Shown here: positions 33,429 through 43,026 of the stretch, in pieces | Numbering within the stretch: the stretch's first letter is position 1 | Layout: the number at the start of each line of letters is the position of its first letter | From: Gammaproteobacteria bacterium | Lineage (GTDB): Bacteria > Pseudomonadota > Gammaproteobacteria > Pseudomonadales > Azotimanducaceae | Direction of reading: 5' to 3' | Length of the DNA stretch: 64,000 nucleotides | Assembly (NCBI GenBank): GCA_026707735.1 | Contig: JAPOWH010000006.1 | Span: 186,001 to 250,000, forward strand | Notes under the pieces: model-generated | What the model saw: only the letters and a program-made list of their open reading frames with translations | What the model was told of the DNA's origin: nothing | Database searches by the model: none | Program-made: the position numbers and the translations under genes

Positions 33429-34682
33429 GACATTCAAGCCGACCTTAACAATTTAACAATGAGTGCTGAGGCGGAGCCCTTGCTCGCAGCCGTCAGACAA
33501 TTCATTTCTGCCGAAATCCAGCCAAGAACGCCGGAATTCGAGCAAGCAGCTGCGGAACACGGTGACCGGTGGAGTCTGTCTCCGCGTCAAGAAAGCATAT
33601 TGAGTGACCTAAAGGGCAAGGCAAAATCAAATGGGCTATGGAACTTCTTCCTTCCCGATGCAGAAACCGGTGAAGGACTGAAGAATCTTGACTACGCCTA
33701 TATTGCTACTGAATTGGGCAAAAGCCCGATTGCTTCAGAGTGCCTGAATTGCAGCGCGCCTGACACAGGCAACATGGAAGTGCTGGAACGGTATGGTTCT
33801 CCCGAGCAAAAGGAACGGTGGCTCAAACCGCTGCTGAATGGAGAGATTCGATCCGCGTACGGAATGACCGAACCCAACTTAGCCTCTTCTGACGCGAAGC
33901 AAATTGGTACCAGAGCCGTACTCGAGGGTGACGAATGGGTCATCAATGGAGAGAAGTTCTACATCTCAGGTGCGGGAGACAAGCGATGCAAGATCATGAT
34001 CTGCATGGTCAAGACAAGTCCGGATGCTGCACCTCACCAGCAGCAGTCTCAAATACTTGTCCCACTCGACACTCCTGGAGTGAACATCGTCGAACCAATG
34101 ACGGTTTTTGGGCATGACGATGCTCCGCATGGGCACATGCACATTCTGCTAGAGGATGTGAGAGTACCGAAGGAGAACATCATCCTCGGAGAAGGGCGTG
34201 GTTTCGAAATCTCGCAGGGCAGGTTGGGACCAGGGCGCATACACCATTGCATGCGATCCATAGGTCAAGCGGAGAGAGCTTTGGATCTCATGGTTCGCAG
34301 AGGCATGTCGCGCGAGGCGTTTGGTCGTCCATTGGTCAATCTTGGCAAGAACCTTGAGTTGGTTTCTCGAGCTAGGATCGAGATCGAAATGATGAGACTG
34401 CTCGTGCTCAAGGCAGCTAAGGCCATGGATGTGTTAGGCAACCGCGAAGCGCGAGTTTGGGTGCACATGATCAAAGCGGTAATTCCCGAACGTGTTTGTC
34501 AAATTATCGATCAAGCCATTCAATTGCATGGCGCTACTGGCGTCTCTCAATGGACGCCTCTAGCTCGCATGTACACTGGCCAGCGGACGCTTCGGATAGC
34601 TGACGGACCCGATGAAGTGCACCACTTGGTAGTTGGACGTGCCGAACTACGCAAGTACGATGCAGAATACGGCCGCTCTTAG
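33408..34682 (+). CDS. Acyl-CoA dehydrogenase (ACAD10/11-like)
   Basis: Flavoenzyme of the acyl-CoA dehydrogenase family, oxidising an acyl-CoA to the enoyl-CoA in the cytoplasm. The 424-aa product shows LPDAETGEGLKNLDYAYIATELGKSPIASECLNCSAPDTGNMEVL, RSAYGMTEPNLASSDA (flavin and substrate loop), WVINGEKFYISGAGD, GPGRIHHCMRSIGQAERALDLM and GATGVSQWTPLARMYTGQRTLRIADGPDEVH at the C-terminus, characteristic of the ACAD10/11-type subgroup. ATG at 33408 with TAGGAG seven bases upstream is preferred over TTG 33390. The downstream serine hydrolase gene starts 38 bp later, so an operon is likely. Confidence 0.9.
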   Translation: MAEATAPDIQADLNNLTMSAEAEPLLAAVRQFISAEIQPRTPEFEQAAAEHGDRWSLSPRQESILSDLKGKAKSNGLWNFFLPDAETGEGLKNLDYAYIATELGKSPIASECLNCSAPDTGNMEVLERYGSPEQKERWLKPLLNGEIRSAYGMTEPNLASSDAKQIGTRAVLEGDEWVINGEKFYISGAGDKRCKIMICMVKTSPDAAPHQQQSQILVPLDTPGVNIVEPMTVFGHDDAPHGHMHILLEDVRVPKENIILGEGRGFEISQGRLGPGRIHHCMRSIGQAERALDLMVRRGMSREAFGRPLVNLGKNLELVSRARIEIEMMRLLVLKAAKAMDVLGNREARVWVHMIKAVIPERVCQIIDQAIQLHGATGVSQWTPLARMYTGQRTLRIADGPDEVHHLVVGRAELRKYDAEYGRS

Positions 34683-34720
34683 AGCTAGTCTGATCTGTCC
34701 TTTATTAAGGAGTTTTCGTT

Positions 34721-35908
34721 GTGAGTTCCAATATGTCGTTTGACGCGGTGCACTCGGCACTAGACAAATGGATCCAAGACGACATCATTGCCATGGCGTC
34801 CTGCGTCGTGTTAGATGGTCAGCAGGTCGTCGATCAGTATTGCTGCGGCCATCAGGATCGCGAGGGGAACATTCCGTTGGCTAGCGATTCCATCTTTCGA
34901 CTGTTTTCCAACACCAAGCCCATCACTGCGATAGCGGCGATGACTCTTTGGGAGCAAGGCAAGTTCGATCTTGACGACGAAATTGCCCTGCATTTGCGCG
35001 AGTTGTCAGACCTACGTGTGCTTCGTGCTGGATCCACAAACCCAGAGGATACGGATGAGTTGGAACGAGCGCCCACTATTCGCCAACTGATGTGCCACAC
35101 GGCAGGATTCTCCTACGGACTCTTTCTCGAATCGCCGGTTGACGTTCTCTATAGCGAAAAGGGAATTCTGCACCCAGCACGGGATCTTGGAACTCTAGTC
35201 GAAACTCTGCGAGAAATTCCGTTGGCCTACCAACCTGGCACTAGGTTTCAGTACAGCGTGGCCTCAGACGTGCTTGCGCGTTTGATTGAAGTATGGTCCG
35301 GAGTCTCATTTGGGGAGTACTTGGCGTCGACAATATTCGAACCGCTTGGGATGGTTGATACGGCATTCCATGTGGAGCAGTCAAAGGTTGACCGATTCTG
35401 TTCGCTGTATGCAGCAGGCGATCCCGAAGACCCTCTAAAGCCAGGACTTACCAAGTCTCCCGATTTGTTTGGCGATTACACGCGGCCCCGCGCTCTAGAG
35501 TCGGGCGGCGGTGGGCTTGTTGGTACGATCACAGACTACACGAAATTTGTACAAATGCTTATGGGACGAGGGGTCTTTGACGGTCAACGAGTCGTAAAGG
35601 AAAGCACCTTGGAATTAATGAGAACGAATCAGCTTCCGGATGGTGTTGAACTGCAGCTGCCCAATTGGGTTATGCCCAACACAGTATTTGGACTTGGTCT
35701 TGCGCTGAAGAAACAGCCTGCGTTAGGTGAGCCCGAAGCGGCCATAGATGAGTATCACTGGGGAGGGTTGGCCGGAACGCACTCCTGGATGTCTCCTCGC
35801 TCCAACATTGCTGGCCTGGTGTTTACCCAGCGGATGCCGGGATTCTGGCATCCCTACAGCCATGAATTCAAACGACTTGTCTATGAAGCAATGACGGGAA
35901 AAGCTTAG
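34721..35908 (+). CDS. Serine hydrolase of the beta-lactamase/EstB family
   Basis: The 395-aa protein has the S-x-x-K motif SNTK (Ser63, Lys66), the tyrosine-motif region PGTRFQYSVASDVLARLIE, and HWGGLAGT at the third-motif position, in the order of class C beta-lactamases and related esterases. Length fits the esterase branch (EstB-type, 6-aminohexanoate-dimer hydrolase-like). No signal peptide, so a cytoplasmic esterase or lactonase is more likely than antibiotic resistance. Start GTG 34721 with AAGGAG nine bases upstream. It probably shares a transcript with the acyl-CoA dehydrogenase. Confidence 0.85.
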   Translation: MSSNMSFDAVHSALDKWIQDDIIAMASCVVLDGQQVVDQYCCGHQDREGNIPLASDSIFRLFSNTKPITAIAAMTLWEQGKFDLDDEIALHLRELSDLRVLRAGSTNPEDTDELERAPTIRQLMCHTAGFSYGLFLESPVDVLYSEKGILHPARDLGTLVETLREIPLAYQPGTRFQYSVASDVLARLIEVWSGVSFGEYLASTIFEPLGMVDTAFHVEQSKVDRFCSLYAAGDPEDPLKPGLTKSPDLFGDYTRPRALESGGGGLVGTITDYTKFVQMLMGRGVFDGQRVVKESTLELMRTNQLPDGVELQLPNWVMPNTVFGLGLALKKQPALGEPEAAIDEYHWGGLAGTHSWMSPRSNIAGLVFTQRMPGFWHPYSHEFKRLVYEAMTGKA

Positions 35909-36035
35909 TGCTCTATTGCCTGGGTAGAGTACTAGAAGCATTTACGTTGGTAAACACTTGAAATAGCAATAAAATTTTTCTAGCATTTGCGTGTAGAAAC
36001 ACGTTCGCTGCACTACGTGATCGGAGAATAGCTAA

Positions 36036-36656
36036 ATGAACAAACTGATGCAAAGAGTTCAATGCGCCTGTGCCATGGGTGCGTTGTTTGCGTCCCTATC
36101 AATCCTCGCGGGAATTGAGGGAACCTATGTTTTGGAAACGAGCGAAAGCGAGTCAAACGTAGGCAATCCAACTTTGACGATCAGTGTCAACGATGAAGGA
36201 ACGTACTCCGCTACTTTGACCAGTAGTTCTGGCTCGTACTCATACACAGACGACATTGTTGTTGACGAGAATAAGTTCAAAACCACTTTTCCCTATTGGA
36301 ATCTTCGAGGTGAGCAAGAAATCACTTACTCCGGTCAAGTGGAAAATGGAAAGTTGCGCGGTACTGTTTCAAGCGACCATGGCGGAGTGTTTGAGTTTGT
36401 TGGAAGCCTTAAAGAGGACTCTGACAACGGAAAGTACGACATGGCAAGTGTCGACAAGGCAATTGAGGAATGCTATGTGGAGATCACTGGTAAACCAATG
36501 GACAACATTGGGAGAATCACTCGCGAATTGGATACGAAGCTGGAAGCATGTGTAAATAAGCGAGTCTCGTCGCCTGAACGCATTGAACTACAGTACACTG
36601 CATCCAAGAGGGGACTCGTACCTCAGGTACGCGAAGAAGATATGGAAGAAAGCTAA
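36036..36656 (+). CDS. Secreted protein of unknown function
   Basis: The 206-aa product has a signal peptide (CAMGALFASLSILAG) and then a beta-rich domain, IEGTYVLETSESESN, TISVNDEGTYSATLTSSSGSYSYTDDIVVDENKF, TYSGQVENGKLRGTVSSDHGGVFEFVGSL, resembling calycin- or lipocalin-like beta sheets that measure extracted solute or bind ligands. The helical C-terminal part holds two cysteines (EECYVEI, EACVNKR). No named family. GGAG ten bases before ATG 36036. Confidence 0.6.
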   Translation: MNKLMQRVQCACAMGALFASLSILAGIEGTYVLETSESESNVGNPTLTISVNDEGTYSATLTSSSGSYSYTDDIVVDENKFKTTFPYWNLRGEQEITYSGQVENGKLRGTVSSDHGGVFEFVGSLKEDSDNGKYDMASVDKAIEECYVEITGKPMDNIGRITRELDTKLEACVNKRVSSPERIELQYTASKRGLVPQVREEDMEES

Positions 36657-36785
36657 CGATGGATTGCGTTGTGCTCTGCTATATCTGGAAGTATTCGTTG
36701 GTGGAACGTTCTTCAATTTCCACACTCGACACAAATCTAGTATTGACGCCAACAATCCACTGATTCCGGACTTGAGCAAATAGGC

Positions 36786-37913
36786 CTAGCTCATTTGGGC
36801 GAAGCAGGCCTTCAGTTCCGAGACGAACACCTCAGGATTTTCGAACGCTGCAAAGTGTCCGCCTTTTTCCAGCACGTTGTAGTAGCGCAAGTCCTTATAC
36901 ACTGCCTCAACCCAGCGTCGAGACGGTTTGAAGATTTCCTTCGGAAAGATGCTGCAACCGGAGGGTACGTTGATGTCTTTGCGTGACCCTCGTCCGAAGC
37001 TCTCCCAGTAAATACGTGCGGAAGAAGCTCCTGAGCCCGTAAGCCAATAGAGCATGATATTGTCAATCAACTCGTCTCTCGTAATTGCGTTTTCGGGGTG
37101 TCCGTTGCAGTCTGTCCACTGGTAGAACTTCTCGAGAATCCAAGCAGCCTGCGCGGCAGGAGAGTCGACGAGACCATAGCCCAAGGTTTGCGGACGTGTG
37201 CTTTGCTGTTTCGAGTAGCCCGAATCCCAGTCTTGGTAGAACCTTGAGCCGCGAAGAGCTTCTTCTTCCTGGGGGGTAAGATCGTCAAGCGTCTCTCTCA
37301 GCGGTCCTACTGTTGGCATGTTGGTGTGCAATCCAAGGCAATGATCTGGATGGTTTGCGGCGATTGACGAACTCACGGCCGCTCCCCAGTCTCCTCCCTG
37401 AACCAAGAACTTGTCGTAACCTAAAGTGCCCATGAGTTCAACCCACGCATTGGCAATCTTGTCGACCCCCCAACCAGTTGCTGTAGGCTTGCTGGAAAAC
37501 CCGAATCCCGGCAACGATGGCACTATGACATGGAATGCCAAATCGTCGTCGCTTTGCCTCTTACGCAACAGCGGAATCGCATGCAAGAATTCAACTACAG
37601 AACCGGGCCACCCGTGAGTAATGAGCAAAGGAAGGGATTCTTCGTGAGTCGATTTCTGAACGATGCAGTGTATGTCGACGTTGTCTATAGTGATCAGATA
37701 GTTGTCTAGGGCGTTGAGCCTATTCTCGGTCTCCCGCCAATCGTATGTGTGTTGCCAATACTCGCAGAAATCCTTAACGTAGCTCAAGGGGATTCCCTGA
37801 GTCCAATCGGCCACCAATTCTCGGTCAGGCCAGCGTGTCCATTCCAATCGATCGTTGAGATCAATGAGCGTTTCCTCTGGAATGTCAATTACAAAAGGAC
37901 GGATGGCGGGCAT
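36786..37913 (-). CDS. Epoxide hydrolase (EHN + alpha/beta hydrolase)
   Basis: The 375-aa protein starts with the epoxide hydrolase N-terminal domain (PFVIDIPEETLIDLNDRLEWTRWPD), then HGWPGS at 100-105 (oxyanion hole), GFGFSSKP, and GGDWG with nucleophile Asp175, an acid and a base near GGHFAAFENPE at the end. Such enzymes open epoxides through an ester on the aspartate. Microsomal-type epoxide hydrolases are this size. It follows the ankyrin gene by 84 bp on the same strand, so all three of 40799-36786 may be one operon. Substrate unknown. Confidence 0.9.
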   Translation of the reverse strand: MPAIRPFVIDIPEETLIDLNDRLEWTRWPDRELVADWTQGIPLSYVKDFCEYWQHTYDWRETENRLNALDNYLITIDNVDIHCIVQKSTHEESLPLLITHGWPGSVVEFLHAIPLLRKRQSDDDLAFHVIVPSLPGFGFSSKPTATGWGVDKIANAWVELMGTLGYDKFLVQGGDWGAAVSSSIAANHPDHCLGLHTNMPTVGPLRETLDDLTPQEEEALRGSRFYQDWDSGYSKQQSTRPQTLGYGLVDSPAAQAAWILEKFYQWTDCNGHPENAITRDELIDNIMLYWLTGSGASSARIYWESFGRGSRKDINVPSGCSIFPKEIFKPSRRWVEAVYKDLRYYNVLEKGGHFAAFENPEVFVSELKACFAQMS

Positions 37914-37997
37914 ATTGACTCCTGTTTGCTATTGCTTCGGCGCGTGGCGTAATGGCGTAGGGACTGAGATTTTAGATTCCACACACGGCAAGTGCTG

Positions 37998-38924
37998 TTA
38001 GGGGGTCGCTGTCAAATGGGCTTCAAGAATTTGCGTAATGCGTTTCTTCTTTAGTCGCTGAGCGTATTCGAGCGCAGTTTCGTTTCCAGGTTGTTGCTTG
38101 GTCTTGCGTGTTCGCAAATCAAGATCGATAGTGGAGTTCAACAGTGCCCCCACGACTTGTGTCTTCCCGCTAGCTACCGCGGAATGCAACGCCGACTTTC
38201 CTGAAAAGTCTTGGATGTTGGGGTCGGCCCCGCTATCGATTAACAGCAAAGACATTTCTGCAAACCGATTGAGAATTGCTCGGTGCAATACTGTCCCCCC
38301 AAAGTGCCCAGCATGGTGATTTACGTCAGCGCCAGACTCAATCAACACTTCTGCTGCCTCCAACGCATTGCGCTCCACGGCATAGCACAATGGCGTATGG
38401 CGATGTCCATCCCTTGGATCAACTGGCGCACCTGCGGCAATCAGAAGGCTGCATAGTTCAGAGTGATTACCGTGTGCTGCATGATGCAACATGGTAGTTC
38501 CGCGTGGACCGCGTAGACCGGCAATGTTGTCATCCGAATCAAGTTCTTGCCGGATTGCATCGACATCTCCCAAAGCGGCGGCATGGTAGCGAGTCACAAC
38601 GCATCCATTTGACTGGAGGAATCGTGCCACTTCAAAGCAACCGACATGAGCCGCAGCATCAATTAGAGAGGAACCGCCGTGGTTGCGCTGCATTGGATCG
38701 GCTCCCGCTTCGACCAGTGCCCTAACTATGTCCAGATTGCCAGTTGGGACAGCCTCGCTAAGCGGAGTGTGGCCATGGGAGTTTCGGGCATCGACAATGT
38801 CCGGCCGTTTCTCAATGATGTGTCGCACACACTCCAGATCTTCCGCTTTGACCGCACTTACTAGTGCTTTGCGCGCGTCTCGTCGACCCAATTGACCAAA
38901 GTCAATCGGAGATTCCGCGTTCAT
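37998..38924 (-). CDS. Ankyrin-repeat protein
   Basis: The 308-aa protein consists of about eight ankyrin repeats of the form HGHTPLSEAV-x4-LDIVRALVEAGADP, for example RHTPLCYAVERNALEAAEVLIESGADVN and GKSALHSAVASGKTQVVGALL. No signal peptide or other domain is seen. Ankyrin proteins bind other proteins. The ATG at 38924 lies three bases after the stop of the PQQ-like gene (TGAGAGATG), so translation is likely coupled and the two products may interact, though the partner is exported and this protein is not. Confidence 0.8.
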   Translation of the reverse strand: MNAESPIDFGQLGRRDARKALVSAVKAEDLECVRHIIEKRPDIVDARNSHGHTPLSEAVPTGNLDIVRALVEAGADPMQRNHGGSSLIDAAAHVGCFEVARFLQSNGCVVTRYHAAALGDVDAIRQELDSDDNIAGLRGPRGTTMLHHAAHGNHSELCSLLIAAGAPVDPRDGHRHTPLCYAVERNALEAAEVLIESGADVNHHAGHFGGTVLHRAILNRFAEMSLLLIDSGADPNIQDFSGKSALHSAVASGKTQVVGALLNSTIDLDLRTRKTKQQPGNETALEYAQRLKKKRITQILEAHLTATP

Positions 38925-38927
38925 CTC

Positions 38928-40799
38928 TCATAGTTCGAACACGAGCATGACGTTGCCGGGCATTTGACCGAACATTCCATACCCCGACAACACAATCAAT
39001 TGATTGCCGGCAATCACAACACCAGGATTGTCGATGGCGCCTCCATGGGCTTCTACACCATTGACTGTCTCAAACGGTCTCTTGGTATCGAAGCTCCAAA
39101 GCACTTCTCCACTTTCCGCGTGAAAAGCTGACACTACTCCGTTCAGCGCTCCAGCAAAGACAACATCATTGGTCGAACTGGCAGCTGCAGAGAAGCCGTA
39201 GTGCCAGGGACAATCTGGCCAAGGATTACCTCGATTGCGAAGCGCTCTGATGTCTATCTCGCAATCTCGCTCAACCCTGTGCTCCCACAGCGTTTCGCCC
39301 GAATCTATGTCCAGTGCGTAAACTCCAGGCTTTGGATCAACCGTTGCGCGCTCGGGATCGGCAATTGGAACGTAGACGGTGTTGTCGACAACTGTCATGC
39401 CCCAGTGAACGCCGCCAAGTGCGCTTCCATTCGATAGCTTGTTGTGCCAAACGAGTTCCAGATCGTTGTCGGGATCAAGTGCCCAAACATCACCGGATTT
39501 CTGTCCAGCGAGCACTAGATCACGTCCGGTGCTGGTGGTTACCAAAATGGGCGAAGCTCCGAAATCGAAGTCAGGTCCTTCTTCATCGGGGCAGTTTTGC
39601 GGGTTGCGCGATCCACAAGCCATATTGAACGCATCGTCCTTGTAGCCTTGGAAGAAAGCGCCAATTTCGCCGCTAAACAGATTCAGGGTGACTATGGAAT
39701 CTGACTTGTATGTAGCTGGAGAAGATGTATTCTCGCCAGTTCCAATATAAAGCACTCCACGCAGTAGGTCTATTGCTGGAGTGGTCCAAATGGGTGCTCC
39801 CGAAGGACCGTACATTTGCGTTCCGATGTCGTTCTTCTTTGTGGGTTGTGCGGCCGGCGTCATGAAAGTCGACCACAAGACTTCGCCGGTTTCGCCGTCA
39901 AGCTTCCTCACAATTCCACGAGACTTGCAGCATTCGTGTCTTGGATTCATTGCTACTGCAATTTCGAAAGCCGACACCGGAATGTACCAATCCTCGTCAA
40001 AATAAACAGGGGCTCCGGTGTTCATGTTGAGAGGAGACTCTCCCACCGACTGAACCCAAATGAGCTCGCCGGTGGACGCATCCACTAGATGTGTCCGTGC
40101 ACCCATGTCGCCTACGGCAACCTGAAGCTTTTCGTCCTCGTAAATCAAGTGGGCTGAAGTTCGCAATCTTCCTCCCGATTCATAAGTCCACTTGACACAC
40201 CCTATGTCCCGGTCGATGGCATAGAGGGTTCCACTCAGGGTAGGTAGAAATATGGTGTCAGCAGAAACTGCAGGCCACGAACGGACCTCGCCAGTATTCG
40301 GAATTCCAAAGGCATACTTGAGCTTGATGTCCTTGATATTGGAACTGTCGATGCCGCTGGATGGCTGGTGTCGAGTGTTTTCAATGTCCACGCCCCAATG
40401 GGACACAACGACATCATTGGATATGGGAAGATCGGGACAACGCTGCGTTGGGTCGATCGATTGCTCCTCGACCTTCGAAAGATAACGCGAAAGATCCTCG
40501 ATGATGTCGCGAGAAAGTCCTTCAGTGTGAATCGCCATGCGACCATCGGCCAATGAGTGATGAATGCGTGTCTTGCTCATCAATTCGATTGCACTGCGAT
40601 GTGGCGTCTTTTCGTCGGGGGGATTGTCATGGCACACCGCGCATCGCTCCGCATACAGATCCTCCGGTCCGCCAATCGCATTTAAGGCATAGATTGCCGC
40701 CAGACAAGCAGCAGCATTTGCGAGCGGCTTCATCGAAAGACCAAACCAAACAGAATGCCGATGCTGCGGGCGAATACGTTTTCGAACTCTTGAATTCAT
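38928..40799 (-). CDS. Cytochrome c - PQQ-like beta-propeller protein
   Basis: The 623-aa protein has a hydrophobic export segment, then a cytochrome c-type heme site AERCAVCH (C53, C56, H57) and a class I-like c-type domain (RIHHSLADGRMAIHTEGLSRDIIEDLSRYLSK), followed by a propeller of PQQ-dehydrogenase type with repeats such as VLYIGTGENTSSPATYKSDS, DTVYVPIADP and SGEVLWSF. Members include polyvinyl-alcohol and other alcohol dehydrogenases, acting in the periplasm with PQQ. Active-site residues for PQQ were not verified and a non-catalytic PQQ-like protein is possible. Start is ATG 40799 by convention; ATG 40733 gives the better signal peptide (MKPLANAAACLAAIYALNAIGG). Confidence 0.8.
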   Translation of the reverse strand: MNSRVRKRIRPQHRHSVWFGLSMKPLANAAACLAAIYALNAIGGPEDLYAERCAVCHDNPPDEKTPHRSAIELMSKTRIHHSLADGRMAIHTEGLSRDIIEDLSRYLSKVEEQSIDPTQRCPDLPISNDVVVSHWGVDIENTRHQPSSGIDSSNIKDIKLKYAFGIPNTGEVRSWPAVSADTIFLPTLSGTLYAIDRDIGCVKWTYESGGRLRTSAHLIYEDEKLQVAVGDMGARTHLVDASTGELIWVQSVGESPLNMNTGAPVYFDEDWYIPVSAFEIAVAMNPRHECCKSRGIVRKLDGETGEVLWSTFMTPAAQPTKKNDIGTQMYGPSGAPIWTTPAIDLLRGVLYIGTGENTSSPATYKSDSIVTLNLFSGEIGAFFQGYKDDAFNMACGSRNPQNCPDEEGPDFDFGASPILVTTSTGRDLVLAGQKSGDVWALDPDNDLELVWHNKLSNGSALGGVHWGMTVVDNTVYVPIADPERATVDPKPGVYALDIDSGETLWEHRVERDCEIDIRALRNRGNPWPDCPWHYGFSAAASSTNDVVFAGALNGVVSAFHAESGEVLWSFDTKRPFETVNGVEAHGGAIDNPGVVIAGNQLIVLSGYGMFGQMPGNVMLVFEL

Positions 40800-40910
40800 A
40801 GGAGATACTTGCGTTGCTTGATCAAGTGGGTGGACGGTTCTAGGCAGAAATGACTACGCTCGTTCGGGTGTTGCGCGAATTCGCGCGCGGTTTTGCCGTT
40901 CCAATATCGC

Positions 40911-41804
40911 TCAGTTAGACGTGGCTTCATAGTTTGACGGTTGTTCTCTTATGTCAGTGGGTGCGCCTTCCGAACGATCATCGCCGGTTACGCGCGTGTG
41001 CCGCATTATGCGTGGTATCGAATAATCATAGGGTCTGACTCGGTGCACAACACAGCGATTGTCCCAGATGACAAAGTCTCCAAGTGACCAGGTGTGTTGA
41101 AAGACGCGGGGAGGCTGGCAAGCGAATTGAATCAGGTCATTGACAAGCCGTTTTGCCTCTTCATCTTTCATACCTGGTATTCGATAGGCATGTCGTCCGA
41201 CAAACAGCGATTTCCTTCCAGTTTCTGGATGGACCTTAGTGAGAGGACGAAGCGGCGCACCATCCCGGTGAAAACCGTAACGTGAACCAATATCCACTTT
41301 CTGTCCCAGTGACTCCTGAGATCGATAGAACGAGTGATATGCAGAGAGTCCTGAAATGCGATCTTTGGTTGCTGAATCCAACGCTTGGTAAGCCGCACGC
41401 ATGTCGGTCCATTCGGTTTGCCCGCCGTCCTTGGGCAATGTAAGAGCAGACAGGCAAGACACCTTGGCGGCGACTGGCATATAGGAACTGTCCGTATGCC
41501 AATACTCGTTGCCTCGGACTATGCGAAAGTTGTCGTCGTCTAGAGGCAATACGTTGCCTTCAGTATCCACATTGCAGACATAAAGCGATTTGATCAATGG
41601 GTTGCCGGTGAGTATCTCGAGCTGGCCGAATCTTTCGCTGAAGCGTTCTTGCTGCACCGTAGTTAGACTCGCCTCGGGAAACACTAACACTGCCTTGTCA
41701 AGAAAAACCCCATGCAGTTCATCCCATTGGGCATCAGACAAGTGAGCGAGGTTCACGTCGTGGACATAGGCTCCTAAGGTTGCACTACTGTCGACAATCC
41801 GCAT
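40911..41804 (-). CDS. TauD/TfdA-family Fe(II)/2-oxoglutarate dioxygenase
   Basis: The 297-aa protein shows the iron-binding facial triad: WHTDSSY (His103, Asp105) and RCVVHRV (His254), with the 2-oxoglutarate-binding arginine in PRIMRHTRV near 265-271. Iron(II)/2-oxoglutarate dioxygenases of this family hydroxylate sulfonates, chlorinated acids or secondary metabolites. Neighbours (alpha/beta hydrolases, ACP, polyketide synthase) make tailoring of the polyketide product conceivable, but no direct evidence links them. Start ATG 41804. Confidence 0.9.
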   Translation of the reverse strand: MRIVDSSATLGAYVHDVNLAHLSDAQWDELHGVFLDKAVLVFPEASLTTVQQERFSERFGQLEILTGNPLIKSLYVCNVDTEGNVLPLDDDNFRIVRGNEYWHTDSSYMPVAAKVSCLSALTLPKDGGQTEWTDMRAAYQALDSATKDRISGLSAYHSFYRSQESLGQKVDIGSRYGFHRDGAPLRPLTKVHPETGRKSLFVGRHAYRIPGMKDEEAKRLVNDLIQFACQPPRVFQHTWSLGDFVIWDNRCVVHRVRPYDYSIPRIMRHTRVTGDDRSEGAPTDIREQPSNYEATSN

Positions 41805-42049
41805 TCTGGCAGCTCTACTGACTAGTGGTCGAACTGAACTATTGTATTTTCCGTTAGCAAAATCGATTTATAGACCTATCGCCACGTCAGGCTCTTCGTG
41901 AGATTCGCCAATTGTTTCAATCATTGATTGGCTTACTATTGGATTCCGCTGCTGAGTGCGATGCACAATGTCTCTTGTATCTGCGGCAGTTGGACTAGAA
42001 GAGACTCGAATTTGATTTTGGAATCAAGAGTTTCACCCCTCAAGCACCA

Positions 42050-42940
42050 ATGAATCTCAAACTCAATCATGTCGATGCATACGGCGTGCAAATTGCCTAT
42101 TTTGAGTCCCAGAGTGGGTCGTGTAGCGACAAGACATTGCTGTTCGTGCATGGAATGGGTTGCCACGCACGGTGCTGGGACGCGACCCTAAAGTTGCTGA
42201 ACACTAGCTATCGAACTATTTGCGTAGAGTTAAGGGGTCACGGCAGGTCGGAAAAACGGAGACCCTATAGTTGGGATCAGTTTGGCAAGGACCTGTCATC
42301 CTTCATTCAAGTTCTGGATCTCAATCCAATTGTCGCTGTGGGCCATTCGCTGGGCGGACATGCGCTATTGCAGGCAGCAGCAGTGCTCACCCGCAGATTT
42401 GAAGCGCTCTTCCTGTTGGAACCTGTGGTCTACTATCCAGACGCCTATTCGGACTCAGCGTTTGCAAGCGCTTTTGACTCCCCTGAGGATCATCCCTTTG
42501 CACGACGAAGACTGGAATGGAACTCTTCAGAGGAGCTCTTGGCGTTTCTACAGGACCGCAATCCATTCAAGTTGTGGGATGCAGCAGTTCTGCGCGACCA
42601 CTGCACCTACGGACTGGAACCAGCCGCCGATGGTCAGTACCAGCTCTGTTGTCCACCGTTGGTCGAGGCAGAGATAGCATTGAGCGTGACTGACACCAAT
42701 GTTCACCCACTACTGTCATTCGTTGACGTACCAGTGACGATTGTGCGAGCGAAATCCGCACCAGGGTTTCGCCATCCAAAGGACACCATCCATTCAGTAA
42801 CTTGGCCGCAGCTTGCAAGAAACCTACCGCAAGGCACAGACAAGCAACTAGACGATGTTTCGCACTTCATCCCTATGCAACGACCTGATGTCGTTGCTTG
42901 TGAACTGAACGCCTATCTGCAAGACCCGGCGACTACATAA
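42050..42940 (+). CDS. Alpha/beta hydrolase
   Basis: The 296-aa protein has the fold's marks: LFVHGMGCHARCW (oxyanion hole, 32-43), LRGHGRSEKR, VGHSLGGHA with Ser100 as nucleophile, an acid near VDVPVTIVRA and a late histidine in DDVSHFIPMQRPD. It is not a typical thioesterase type II by sequence, but it could hydrolyse the polyketide thioester or an ester product. It is the first plus-strand gene of the polyketide region and lies divergent from the dioxygenase gene. Confidence 0.85.
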   Translation: MNLKLNHVDAYGVQIAYFESQSGSCSDKTLLFVHGMGCHARCWDATLKLLNTSYRTICVELRGHGRSEKRRPYSWDQFGKDLSSFIQVLDLNPIVAVGHSLGGHALLQAAAVLTRRFEALFLLEPVVYYPDAYSDSAFASAFDSPEDHPFARRRLEWNSSEELLAFLQDRNPFKLWDAAVLRDHCTYGLEPAADGQYQLCCPPLVEAEIALSVTDTNVHPLLSFVDVPVTIVRAKSAPGFRHPKDTIHSVTWPQLARNLPQGTDKQLDDVSHFIPMQRPDVVACELNAYLQDPATT

Positions 42941-43026
42941 GAAATGTTTGTCGCTCGGGTCTCCAGCAATCGAGTTTGCAAAGCGACGAACGGTTCAGTC
43001 CGCTCGGAACTTTGCGAAATCTTTAT

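Noticed and set aside
34721-35908. Beta-lactamase conferring resistance
   Set aside because: No signal peptide and a better fit to the esterase branch; the motifs alone do not show lactamase activity.
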